This document shows, in pieces, positions 8,581 through 17,032 of a DNA stretch of 64,000 bases. Where the stretch lies: the NCBI RefSeq assembly GCF_034931365.1, contig NZ_JAYGII010000004.1, forward strand, positions 106,478-170,477. The letters are read 5' to 3'. The notes beneath the pieces are model-generated. The model was not told where the DNA came from. It saw only the letters and a program-made list of their open reading frames with translations, and made no database searches. How positions within the stretch are numbered: position 1 is the stretch's first letter; each line of letters opens with the position of its first letter. The stretch is from Natronospira elongata. GTDB taxonomy: Bacteria > Pseudomonadota > Gammaproteobacteria > Natronospirales > Natronospiraceae. The position numbers and the translations under genes are program-made.

Positions 8581-9552
8581 TTGAGCGCAGTGCTTCAAAC
8601 GGCAGCCATCCTGCTCGGCATCGGGATAACGATCTGGGCCGCTGACCGCTTTGTGGACGGCGCGGCGCAGACCGCCCGGGCCCTGGGCGTTCCCGCCCTG
8701 GTGGTGGGCCTGACAGTCATGGCCCTGGGCACCTCAGGCCCTGAAATCGCCGCCTCCATCCTGGCCGCCGCACAGGGTTACCCGGCCCTCGCCATTGGCA
8801 ATGCCCTGGGATCGAACATTGCCAACATCGGCCTGATCATCGGTCTCACCGCCATGATCGTGCCGCTCAAGCTGGCCTCCGCCTCCCTGCGCCGAGAGCT
8901 GCCCCTGCTGGTCCTGGTCAAGCTGGTGACCATTCTGCTTATCGCCAACGGGGAGCTGGGCCGGGCCGAGGGCCTGGCAATGTTGGTGATGCTGGTGCTG
9001 GCCCTGCTGTGGATCATTCGAATCGCACTCACCCCCGGCCGGGATGATCCCTTGCTGGCCGAACTCAATAGCGAGCTACCTGCTGAAACCCGAATGGCCC
9101 CCGCCCTGTTCAATCTGTTCCTGGGGTTGTTGCTGTTGCTGGGCGCTGCCCAGTTGCTGGTCTGGGGTGCCGTCGGTCTGGCCGGCAGCCTGGGTGTCAG
9201 CGACCTGGTAATCGGCCTGAGTATCGTCGCCATCGGCACGAGTCTGCCTGAACTGGCCACCTGCATCGCCGCCGTGCTCAAACGCCAGCACGATATCGCC
9301 GTGGGCAATGTCATTGGCTCCAATCTCTTCAATCTGCTGGCGGTACTGCCGCTACCGGCCCTGATCGCCCCCGGTCCATTACCAAGCGGGATTCTGGGCC
9401 GTGATTTTCCCGTGATGCTGGGGCTGACTCTGTTGTTGATTATCCTCGCACGGGGCTTTACCCGCCATGGCAGCATCAGCCGGGGCCAGGGCCTGCTGCT
9501 GTTCGCACTCTTTATCGCCTACCAGCTCGGGATCTTCATCGCCTGGAACTGA
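8581..9552 (+). CDS. yrbG: CaCA-family calcium/sodium antiporter (YrbG-like)
   Basis: Inner-membrane cation exchanger of the Ca2+:cation antiporter superfamily. The 323 residues hold about ten hydrophobic segments in two homologous halves. Each half carries an alpha-repeat: GLTVMALGTSGPEIAASI with GNALGSNIANIG, and GLSIVAIGTSLPELATCI with GNVIGSNLFNLL. The start is a TTG at 8581 with AGGGAG 8 bases upstream. It stands before kdsD, as yrbG does in E. coli. The transported ion cannot be read from sequence. Confidence 0.9.
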   Translation: MSAVLQTAAILLGIGITIWAADRFVDGAAQTARALGVPALVVGLTVMALGTSGPEIAASILAAAQGYPALAIGNALGSNIANIGLIIGLTAMIVPLKLASASLRRELPLLVLVKLVTILLIANGELGRAEGLAMLVMLVLALLWIIRIALTPGRDDPLLAELNSELPAETRMAPALFNLFLGLLLLLGAAQLLVWGAVGLAGSLGVSDLVIGLSIVAIGTSLPELATCIAAVLKRQHDIAVGNVIGSNLFNLLAVLPLPALIAPGPLPSGILGRDFPVMLGLTLLLIILARGFTRHGSISRGQGLLLFALFIAYQLGIFIAWN

Positions 9553-9635
9553 GCGCGGCCCTGACTTCGGCCACGGGCGGCTACTATGAGATAATCGTGC
9601 CACTTGATTCATTGAAGCAGAGCAGGATTCAGTCA

Positions 9636-10637
9636 ATGGCCAGCCAGTCCTCCGGAAAACCCATCGCCGATGCCGACCGTGCCCTGGCACTGGCCCGTGA
9701 GGTCCTGCACCTGGAAGCCGATTGCGTCCGTGACCTGGCCGGACGTCTGGGCGAGGATTTCTCGCGTGCCTGGCAGATCTGTCTGGACTGCCGGGGACGG
9801 GTGATTGTCACGGGCATGGGCAAGTCCGGACACGTGGCAGGCAAGATAGCCGCCACCCTGGCCAGCACCGGCACCCCGGCCTTTTTCGTCCATCCGGGCG
9901 AGGCCAGTCACGGGGATCTGGGCATGATTACCGGCGACGATGCCGTGCTTGCCCTGTCCAACTCCGGCGAGACCAGCGAGGTTCTCACCATCCTGCCCCT
10001 GATCAAGCGCCTGGGCGTTCCGCTGATCAGCATGACCGGTCGCCCCGAGTCCACCCTGGCCCGGGCCGCCTCGGTCAACCTGGATGTCACGGTGCAAAGA
10101 GAGGCCTGCCCTCTCAACCTTGCGCCCACCTCCAGCACCACCGCCTCCCTGGCCATGGGCGATGCCCTGGCGGTTGCCCTGCTGGAGAGCCGCGGTTTCA
10201 CGCAGGAGGATTTCGCCCGCTCCCACCCCGGTGGCAGCCTGGGACGACGGTTGCTCCTGCGCCTGGAAGACCTGATGCACAAGGGAGAGCGAGTCCCGGC
10301 AGTGGCCGCTGAGACCCCCTTCCGTGACGCCCTGCTGGAAATGACCCAAAAGGGCCTGGGCATGACCGCCGTGGTCAATGAGAAACGCCAGGTGGTCGGC
10401 ATCTTCACTGACGGTGACCTGCGTCGGAGTCTGGACCGGCAATTGGACGTGCACCGCACCACCATCGGCCAGGTGATGACGCCGAGGCCCCGTACGGCAC
10501 CGCCGGAAATGCTGGCCGGCGAGGCCCTGAAGATGATGGAGACCCATCGGATCAACCAGGTCCTGGTGACCGACGCAGAGGGCTGCCTTGTCGGCGCACT
10601 CAACATGCATGACATGCTGCGGGCAGGAGTGGTCTGA
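9636..10637 (+). CDS. kdsD: Arabinose-5-phosphate isomerase
   Basis: Interconverts ribulose-5-phosphate and arabinose-5-phosphate, the first step of KDO synthesis for lipopolysaccharide. The 333 residues hold an N-terminal SIS sugar-isomerase domain (VTGMGKSGHVAGK, LSNSGETSEV, THR-like TSSTTASLAMGDALA) and two C-terminal CBS domains (from about 205). The ATG at 9636 has AGGA 10 bases upstream; a GTG at 9597 is a weaker option. It overlaps kdsC by one base (TGATG). Confidence 0.95.
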   Translation: MASQSSGKPIADADRALALAREVLHLEADCVRDLAGRLGEDFSRAWQICLDCRGRVIVTGMGKSGHVAGKIAATLASTGTPAFFVHPGEASHGDLGMITGDDAVLALSNSGETSEVLTILPLIKRLGVPLISMTGRPESTLARAASVNLDVTVQREACPLNLAPTSSTTASLAMGDALAVALLESRGFTQEDFARSHPGGSLGRRLLLRLEDLMHKGERVPAVAAETPFRDALLEMTQKGLGMTAVVNEKRQVVGIFTDGDLRRSLDRQLDVHRTTIGQVMTPRPRTAPPEMLAGEALKMMETHRINQVLVTDAEGCLVGALNMHDMLRAGVV

Positions 10638-11158
10638 TGACGGGGCAATCAGCCGAGGCCCGCGCGGCACAAATACGCCTGGCGGTCTTTGATGTCGATG
10701 GCGTGCTCACCGACGGCCGTCTCTATCTGGGACCCGATGGCTTCGAGATGAAAGTTTTCCATACCCGGGACGGACACGGTCTCAAGGCCCTGCGGCGTCA
10801 GGACATTGAGGTCGCGATCATCTCGGGGCGGGCATCCCAGGCGGTGGAGTCACGCATGGCCCAGCTGGGCATCGAGCATGTCTTTCTGGGCGTGGATGAC
10901 AAGTTGCCCTGCTTCGAGAAACTGCGACAGAGACTGTCTGTACCCAGGGAACATTGCGCTTTCATGGGCGATGATGTGGTGGATTTGCCGGTGATGCGTG
11001 AAGTGGGCCTGGCCGCCGCTCCGGCCGATGCCCATCCTGACGTGGCCCGCATGGCCCATTGGCAGAGTCACCGCCCGGGTGGCTTTGGCGCGGCACGCGA
11101 ATGTTGTGATCTGCTGCTGGCGGCCCGGGGCATCGACACCGCCTACGCGGGGAACTGA
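10637..11158 (+). CDS. kdsC: KDO-8-phosphate phosphatase
   Basis: HAD-superfamily phosphatase, 173 residues, that releases phosphate from KDO-8-P. The nucleophile pair is D19 and D21 in VFDVDGVLTDG; motif II is IISGR and the acidic motif is MGDDVVDLPVM. The lack of a large cap domain fits the tetrameric C0 class. It is coupled to kdsD upstream and lptC downstream by TGATG overlaps. Confidence 0.96.
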   Translation: MTGQSAEARAAQIRLAVFDVDGVLTDGRLYLGPDGFEMKVFHTRDGHGLKALRRQDIEVAIISGRASQAVESRMAQLGIEHVFLGVDDKLPCFEKLRQRLSVPREHCAFMGDDVVDLPVMREVGLAAAPADAHPDVARMAHWQSHRPGGFGAARECCDLLLAARGIDTAYAGN

Positions 11159-11724
11159 TGGCTCGCTGGGCGCTTGGACTTCTGCTGGCGATTGGCTTGA
11201 TCCTCAGCCTTTGGCTGATGGGGGACCGGGAGGCACCCTCCCTGCCGCAACCCGAACCACCGCCTGAGGCGGCGGTGCACCCGGACTACTGGATCAGCGG
11301 GGCGCAAATCCAGCGGTATGATGCCGATGGCCAGCCCCTGGCCCGGCTCAATGCCGAAGAATTGGCCAATTACCCGGATGATCAGCGCAGCGAATTGCGC
11401 CAGGTTCAAATCCATCGTGAGCCGGTGGCGGGCCTGAGCTGGGATATCCGTGCCGATCATGGCATGGTTTCCGGCGACAGTGACCATGTACATCTCTACG
11501 GCGATGTGCGCATCGAACGGCATCGGCAGACCCGGCTGACCGCCAGTCTGTTCAGCGACAGCCTGGATTATTTCCCGGAGCAGGAGCTGCTCCTGACTGA
11601 TGAGCCGGTACGGATGGAACAGGGCCCAAGCCAGACCACGGGCCGGGGCATGCGTGCCGAGCTCGACAAGGACCGTATCAAAATCTTATCGGAGGTAAGG
11701 ACCCGACATGTTCCCCGTGACTAG
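11158..11724 (+). CDS. lptC: LPS export system protein LptC
   Basis: Bitopic inner-membrane protein that hands lipopolysaccharide from the LptB2FG transporter to LptA. The 188 residues begin with one membrane helix (ALGLLLAIGLILSLWLMG) followed by a periplasmic beta-jellyroll region with the LptC signature VHPDYWISGAQIQRYDADG and LYGDVRIER. Sequence is poorly conserved in this family, so the call leans on position between kdsC and lptA. Confidence 0.9.
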   Translation: MARWALGLLLAIGLILSLWLMGDREAPSLPQPEPPPEAAVHPDYWISGAQIQRYDADGQPLARLNAEELANYPDDQRSELRQVQIHREPVAGLSWDIRADHGMVSGDSDHVHLYGDVRIERHRQTRLTASLFSDSLDYFPEQELLLTDEPVRMEQGPSQTTGRGMRAELDKDRIKILSEVRTRHVPRD

Positions 11725-12235
11725 GTCTGGAAACGGCCCCCTGCTCTTCTGGCTACTGCTCTTGCTGCTGACCCCCGCTGCCGTGAACGCGGACAGCGAA
11801 GAGCTGGAAATCGATGCCGATCACTGGGAAGTGGACGGTCGTGAAGGCATTTCCATCTACGAAGGCAACGTGGTCATTCGTCACAAGGAACTGCTCATTA
11901 AGGCGGACCGGGCTGTGTTCACCGAACGGGAACCGGGCGTTTTCGAGAAGGCGGAGATGACCGGGTCCCCGGTGACCCTGGTGATTACCCCAGAGGACGG
12001 CCCCCGGACCGAAGGCGAGGCAGAGTTCATGCGCTATCGCTTTGAGGACGAGGTGCTGCTGATGGAAGGGACTGCCCGCCTCAAGCGACCACGCCAGACC
12101 TTGAGCGCCGAAAGCATCGAATACACCATCCCCGGCGAACGCATCCGGGCGCAGCGTGGCGAGGATGACGAAGGCCGGGTTCGGACCCGTTTCGAACGGG
12201 GCGAAGACAGTGAGCAACAGGGAGGGGGGGCATGA
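11708..12235 (+). CDS. lptA: LPS transport periplasmic protein LptA
   Basis: Periplasmic bridge protein that carries lipopolysaccharide toward the outer membrane. A signal peptide covers about residues 1-28 (LLFWLLLLLLTPAAVNA). The OstA-like region shows IDADHWEVDGREGISIYEGN and the pattern LMEGTARLKRPRQTLSAE. The 175-residue length is normal. It overlaps lptC by 17 bases and lptB by 4, so the Lpt genes are one operon. Confidence 0.94.
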   Translation: MFPVTRSGNGPLLFWLLLLLLTPAAVNADSEELEIDADHWEVDGREGISIYEGNVVIRHKELLIKADRAVFTEREPGVFEKAEMTGSPVTLVITPEDGPRTEGEAEFMRYRFEDEVLLMEGTARLKRPRQTLSAESIEYTIPGERIRAQRGEDDEGRVRTRFERGEDSEQQGGGA

Positions 12236-12960
12236 GCAAGCAGCTCGACGCTCGCGGTCTGGCCAAGCAGTACGGGAAAGTGCGCGCGGTTCGGGACGTG
12301 AGCATGCGAGTCGAGCCGGGCGAAATCGTCGGACTGCTGGGTCCGAATGGGGCCGGCAAGACCACCTCCTTCTACATGATCGTCGGCCTGGTCCAGCCGG
12401 ATGCCGGCCATATCGAACTCAATGGACGAGACATTACCCATTTGCCGGTCCATGCCCGTGCCCAGGCCGGCCTGGGCTACCTGCCCCAGGAAGCCTCGGT
12501 CTTTCGCAAGCTGAGTGTGGAGCAGAACATCCGGGCCGTACTGGAAGTGCGGCCGGAACTGAGCCGGGACGAGCGCGACAGCAAGCTCGAATCCCTGCTC
12601 GAGGAACTGAATATCGCCCATGTGCGGGAAAGCCTGGGCATGAGCCTGTCCGGTGGCGAGCGCCGACGGGTGGAGATCGCCCGGGCCCTGGCCGCCGAGC
12701 CGGCCTTCATGCTGCTGGATGAGCCCTTTGCCGGCGTCGACCCCATCTCCGTTGGCGAGATCCAAAGGATTATCAGACACTTGCGGGACCGGGGGATTGG
12801 CGTACTGATTACCGACCACAATGTCCGTGAAACACTGGGCATCTGCGGGCGGTCCTATATCATCAGCGAGGGCGCGGTCATCGCCGAGGGTACCGCCGAG
12901 GAGGTACTTGAACACCGCCAGGTCAGAGAGGTCTATCTGGGTGAGGACTTTCGACTCTAA
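12232..12960 (+). CDS. lptB: LPS export ABC transporter ATP-binding protein
   Basis: ATPase of the LptB2FG lipopolysaccharide extractor, cytoplasmic face of the inner membrane. The 242 residues contain Walker A GPNGAGKTT, the Q-loop YLPQEASVFRKLSVEQNI, signature LSGGERRRVEIARAL, Walker B FMLLDEPFAGVDP and the H-loop ITDHNVRETL. It ends the kdsD-kdsC-lptC-lptA-lptB run and is followed 119 bp later by rpoN. Confidence 0.97.
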   Translation: MSKQLDARGLAKQYGKVRAVRDVSMRVEPGEIVGLLGPNGAGKTTSFYMIVGLVQPDAGHIELNGRDITHLPVHARAQAGLGYLPQEASVFRKLSVEQNIRAVLEVRPELSRDERDSKLESLLEELNIAHVRESLGMSLSGGERRRVEIARALAAEPAFMLLDEPFAGVDPISVGEIQRIIRHLRDRGIGVLITDHNVRETLGICGRSYIISEGAVIAEGTAEEVLEHRQVREVYLGEDFRL

Positions 12961-13079
12961 ACACCCCCACGACGCTGCCAGATGGGCTATAAATAGAATG
13001 AAGAAGCAAAATCGAGGGCCATTCCGGGCCCCATTCCTGCAACGGGAGCCAACTTTGTCGGAAATCTTCTTAAAATCCG

Positions 13080-14528
13080 ATGCTTAAACCGGCACTGCAG
13101 CTAAAGATCGGCCAGAAACTGGCCATGACCCCGCAACTGCAGCAGGCCATCCGTCTGTTGCAGCTCTCCTCCATTGAACTGGAAACCGAGATTCGCCAGG
13201 CGCTGGACAGCAACGTCATGCTGGAAAGCGAGGACAGCGATGACAGTGATGGCGCCGAAACCGGCCAGTCAGATTCCGACGCCAGCCAGGACCGGGGCGG
13301 CGACAAAACCGAGACTAGCACCGAACCCGCCGTGGAAGCCCAATACGAAGCCCCGGAGTACTACTACGCCGGTGCCACCGGTGGCGGTTGGCAGGAGGAG
13401 ATCGACGAAGACCGTCGGGCGGAGAACGCCGATGGCACCTCCCTCCACGACCACCTGCTGTGGCAGCTCGACATGGCCTCTTTCAGTGATCGGGACCAGA
13501 GCATTGCCCGGGCGGTGATCGACGGGATCGACGCCACCGGCTATCTGCGAGAAACACCGGAGGACCTCCGCCAGGCCCTAAGGAACAGCCTGGAGGACCT
13601 GGAGGACGACGAGATCGAGATGGTGACCCGCCGGGTTCAGTGTTTCGACCCGGCCGGCGTCGCCGCCCGTGACCTTCGCGAGTGCCTGCTGCTGCAACTG
13701 CAGGCACTGGCCCGGGAAGGGGCCGAGACCAAACTGGCGGAACAGCTGGTGCGGGAGCAACTCGACGGCGTGGGCCGGCAGCCTCTCGATCGCCTGGCCA
13801 GCCGCCTGAATTCGGATCCCGACAGTGTGCAGGAGGCGGTTCAGCTCATTCGCACGCTCAACCCTCACCCGGGTCACCGCATTCAGCCGGAAAGCACCGA
13901 ATACATCGCCCCCGATGTGGTGGTTCGAAAGCGGGAGGGCCGCTGGACGGTGGAACTGAACCAGGAGGTGACCCCCGGCATCCGGGTGAATCGTCTCTAC
14001 GCCGACCTGGTGGCGAAACGCCAGGGTGGCGCCGACTCCCAGGCCATGCGCGGACAACTCCAGGAGGCCCGCTGGCTGGTGCGCAGCCTGGAGATGCGCA
14101 ATGACACTCTTCTGCGGGTCGCCACGGCCATCATTGAACACCAGCAAGCCTTCATGGAACAGGGCGAGGAATACATGAAGCCCCTGGTCCTGGCCGATAT
14201 TGCCGAGGCGGTGGATCTTCATGAATCCACCATTTCACGGGTGACGACCCGCAAATACATGCTCACCCCCCGGGGTGTATTCGAGTTCAAGTACTTCTTT
14301 TCGACCCAGCTTTCCCGTGAGGATGGCGGTGAGACTTCCGCCACTGCGGTCCGGGCCCGGATTCGCCGCATGGTCGGCGCCGAAGATCCGGCCAAGCCCC
14401 TGAGCGACTCCCGGCTGGCCCAGTTGCTCAAGGATGACGGCTTCCGGGTTGCTCGCCGGACCGTGGCCAAATACCGCGAAGCCCTGGGCATTCCGCCCTC
14501 TCACGAACGCAAGCGGGTCAACGCTTAG
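13080..14528 (+). CDS. rpoN: RNA polymerase sigma-54 factor
   Basis: Alternative sigma factor that recognises -24/-12 promoters and needs AAA+ activators. The 482 residues show the Gln/Leu-rich region I (LKIGQKLAMTPQLQQAIRLLQ), an acidic low-complexity region II (about 50-120), the core-binding region, and at the C-terminus the RpoN box ARRTVAKYREALGIPPS. The lptB-rpoN-hpf-ptsN order matches Pseudomonas and E. coli. An A+T-rich stretch (TATAAATAGAAT) about 80 bases before the start may contain its promoter. Confidence 0.97.
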   Translation: MLKPALQLKIGQKLAMTPQLQQAIRLLQLSSIELETEIRQALDSNVMLESEDSDDSDGAETGQSDSDASQDRGGDKTETSTEPAVEAQYEAPEYYYAGATGGGWQEEIDEDRRAENADGTSLHDHLLWQLDMASFSDRDQSIARAVIDGIDATGYLRETPEDLRQALRNSLEDLEDDEIEMVTRRVQCFDPAGVAARDLRECLLLQLQALAREGAETKLAEQLVREQLDGVGRQPLDRLASRLNSDPDSVQEAVQLIRTLNPHPGHRIQPESTEYIAPDVVVRKREGRWTVELNQEVTPGIRVNRLYADLVAKRQGGADSQAMRGQLQEARWLVRSLEMRNDTLLRVATAIIEHQQAFMEQGEEYMKPLVLADIAEAVDLHESTISRVTTRKYMLTPRGVFEFKYFFSTQLSREDGGETSATAVRARIRRMVGAEDPAKPLSDSRLAQLLKDDGFRVARRTVAKYREALGIPPSHERKRVNA

Positions 14529-14746
14529 GCCGGATGCGGATTGTCGCCTCCGGCCAGGGTTCCACTGGAACCTGACGCTGTAGCGCGGCAGTGACATCCC
14601 TGTTCCCGGCCACCGGGGCAGGACGCGCGAGCAAACGGCCCGTGACGATACGGTCGACGGGACGGGGAAATCTGATTGGCAATAAACGCGGGCCTGCCAA
14701 GCATTCCCCGCTTCCCCGCGGCCGCATCACGAGAGGAGTCCAGACC

Positions 14747-15097
14747 ATGCAAATGAACCTGACCGGCCATCACGTGGACATCACCCCCTCCCTGCGCGAA
14801 TACGTGGGCACCAAGATGGAGCGCCTTGAGCGCCATTTCGACCACATCACCGGCATGCACGTCATCCTGACTGTGGAACGCCTGAAGCATAAGGCGGAAG
14901 CCAAGGTGGACGTGGTGGGCAAGCCCCTGTTCGCTGACGCCAAGGAGGAGGATATGTACGCGGCCATTGACCGGCTGGTCGACAAGCTGGACAGGCAGGT
15001 CAAAAAGCACAAGGAAAAGCTCAAGGACCACCACGCCGCGCAGGTCGACAAGGCAGACCGCATGCCCCCCCATCCGGATGAATTGGGCCCGAGCTAG
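14747..15097 (+). CDS. hpf: Ribosome hibernation promoting factor
   Basis: Small HPF/RaiA-family protein (116 residues) that binds the 30S subunit and dimerises or silences ribosomes in stationary phase. It starts MQMNLTGHHVDITPSLREYV and contains RLERHFDHITGMHVIL and YAAIDRLVDKLDRQVKKHKEK. The ATG at 14747 has GAGAGGAG 8 bases upstream; longer in-frame extensions lack a ribosome site. The 218-bp gap after rpoN shows no other gene. Confidence 0.94.
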   Translation: MQMNLTGHHVDITPSLREYVGTKMERLERHFDHITGMHVILTVERLKHKAEAKVDVVGKPLFADAKEEDMYAAIDRLVDKLDRQVKKHKEKLKDHHAAQVDKADRMPPHPDELGPS

Positions 15098-15312
15098 GCC
15101 CGGTTTCACAGCCACCAGCACCGAGGCCGGCAATGCCGCCGGCCTCGGTTTCGGGCCGATAAGCCCAAACTTGAGCGCAGCACTGTGACAGGCTTGAGAC
15201 GCAGACAGAGGAGGTCTAGACTGTGCGGCTTTTCCAGCCGCGCTGGTTTCATCATCCACTGTCGGTCGCGGCTCACCGAGCCCCCGGCAATACCGAATCT
15301 GGCAGTCAGACC

Positions 15313-15789
15313 ATGAAGATCAGCGAACTATTAGCACCGGAACGCATCCGGATTGCCGCCGAGGCCGGTGGCAAGAAGCGTGCGCTGGAAATCCTCAGCG
15401 AGCTGCTGGCGGACACCAGCCAGGACCTGAGCCGAAATCAGGTGTTTACCAGCATGCTCGGTCGGGAACGACTGGGGAGTACCGCCATCGGCTCCGGCAT
15501 CGCCATCCCCCATGGCCGCATTGAAGGCCTTGAAGAGAGCATCGGCGCCTTCATTCGTCTCCAGGACGCGGTGGACTTCGATGCGGCGGATGGTGCCCCA
15601 GTGGATATGCTGTTCGCACTCATCGTGCCCTCCCAATGCGCCGAGGAGCATCTCAATGCCCTCGCCGCTCTTGCCCATATGTTTTCTCACGCCGATTTCT
15701 GCGACATGCTCCGCAAGGCCGAGGGCCCAGAGGATATCTGCAAGCTGTTGCGTGGATTCGAGACCGAAGCCCAGCAATCCCCCGCCTAG
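15313..15789 (+). CDS. ptsN: PTS IIA-like nitrogen regulatory protein
   Basis: EIIA-Ntr, the terminal phosphoacceptor of the nitrogen-type phosphotransferase chain; it regulates potassium transport and other targets rather than importing sugar. The 158 residues start MKISELLAPERI and carry the phospho-histidine H67 in SGIAIPHGRIE. The ATG at 15313 fits the family's usual length; an upstream GTG in frame at 15223 would add an unlikely 30 residues. It sits between hpf and rapZ. Confidence 0.95.
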   Translation: MKISELLAPERIRIAAEAGGKKRALEILSELLADTSQDLSRNQVFTSMLGRERLGSTAIGSGIAIPHGRIEGLEESIGAFIRLQDAVDFDAADGAPVDMLFALIVPSQCAEEHLNALAALAHMFSHADFCDMLRKAEGPEDICKLLRGFETEAQQSPA

Positions 15790-15864
15790 GACTCCCTTTC
15801 CCCTCCCCCGAGCCCCCTTTCGGTCTGTTATATTGGGTGGCCGCCCGCCATCGGAGCGAGAGGA

Positions 15865-16722
15865 ATGAAACTCACCATCGTCAGCGGACTGTCGGGTTCC
15901 GGCAAGAGTGTGGCTCTGCACATGCTCGAAGACATGGGCTATTACTGCATCGATAACCTGCCCGTGGCGGTGCTCCGCAACTTTGTCCGCGAGACCGTCG
16001 CCACCGGCGACCCGGCCTACAGCCTGATGGCGGTAGGCGTTGACGCTCGCAACCGTCCCGAGGAAGTGGAGACTCTGCCCGATCTGCTGGAGACCTTCGC
16101 CCAGGAAGGCATCCATTGTGAGCTGGTCTTCCTTGATGCTGATGAGGATGTGCTGTTGCGCCGCTACAGCGAAACCCGTCGGCGCCACCCCCTGGCCGGA
16201 GAGCAGCGGACCCTTCCCGACGCCATCCGGGAGGAACGCCGTATCCTGTCGGCGATTGCCGAGCGCGCCGATCTGGTCATCGACACCTCTCGCCTGACCG
16301 CCAATCGCCTGCGGGAACTGGTTCATGATCGTCTGGGCCGGGAAGGCAAGACCAACCTCTCTCTGATGTTCGAAAGCTTCGGATTCAAGCACGGCGTCCC
16401 CCGCGATGCGGATTTCGTCTTCGATGTGCGCTGCCTTCCCAATCCCCACTGGGAACCCGCCTTGCGCCCCCGCACCGGACGAGACCAGGAAGTGATCGAG
16501 TACCTGGAAAAGTCGGAACTGGCCACTCGCATGGTGGGAGATCTGATTGATTTTCTGGACCAGTGGCTGCCACCCTTTGAGGTGGGCAGGCGCAGTTATG
16601 TGACCGTCGCCGTGGGTTGTACCGGTGGCCAGCACCGCTCTGTCTACGTGGTGGATAAATTGGCGGCGCATTTTCGCGAGAAGTGGGGCCAGGTACTGAC
16701 CCGCCACATCAGTCTGGACTGA
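15865..16722 (+). CDS. rapZ: RNase adapter protein RapZ
   Basis: ATP/GTP-binding protein; in E. coli it delivers the GlmZ small RNA to RNase E and so controls glucosamine-6-phosphate synthase. The 285 residues contain Walker A GLSGSGKS (8-15), the conserved DNLPV region, VDARN, and the C-terminal domain with VAVGCTGGQHRSVY. It sits in the standard ptsN-rapZ-ptsO order, 8 bases before ptsO. Confidence 0.96.
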   Translation: MKLTIVSGLSGSGKSVALHMLEDMGYYCIDNLPVAVLRNFVRETVATGDPAYSLMAVGVDARNRPEEVETLPDLLETFAQEGIHCELVFLDADEDVLLRRYSETRRRHPLAGEQRTLPDAIREERRILSAIAERADLVIDTSRLTANRLRELVHDRLGREGKTNLSLMFESFGFKHGVPRDADFVFDVRCLPNPHWEPALRPRTGRDQEVIEYLEKSELATRMVGDLIDFLDQWLPPFEVGRRSYVTVAVGCTGGQHRSVYVVDKLAAHFREKWGQVLTRHISLD

Positions 16723-16729
16723 ACAGAAA

Positions 16730-17020
16730 ATGAACGAACAGGCAAACCATCAGGCCGAGGCCGATGTAACCATTTGCAACAAGCTGGGCATGCATGCCCG
16801 GGCGGCCACCCGCTTTGTCACCGAGGCGTCGCGCTTTCAATCGGATATTCGGGTACGCAAGGATCAACGGGAAGTCAGTGGCAAGAGCATCATGGGCCTG
16901 ATGATGCTCGCCGCCAGCAAGGGCACTGACATTCATATCGAGGCCAGTGGCACGGATGCGGAAGCGGCCATCGAGCACTTGCGGCAGCTTGTTGAGAACC
17001 GCTTCGACGAAGGCGAATAG
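16730..17020 (+). CDS. ptsO: HPr-family phosphocarrier protein (NPr)
   Basis: Phosphocarrier that passes phosphate from enzyme I to EIIA-Ntr. The 96 residues contain the phosphorylation site H22 in CNKLGMHARAATRFV and the regulatory-serine region VSGKSIMGLMMLAAS. The gene lies directly between rapZ and ptsI. Confidence 0.95.
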   Translation: MNEQANHQAEADVTICNKLGMHARAATRFVTEASRFQSDIRVRKDQREVSGKSIMGLMMLAASKGTDIHIEASGTDAEAAIEHLRQLVENRFDEGE

Positions 17021-17032
17021 AGGGGACGAGAT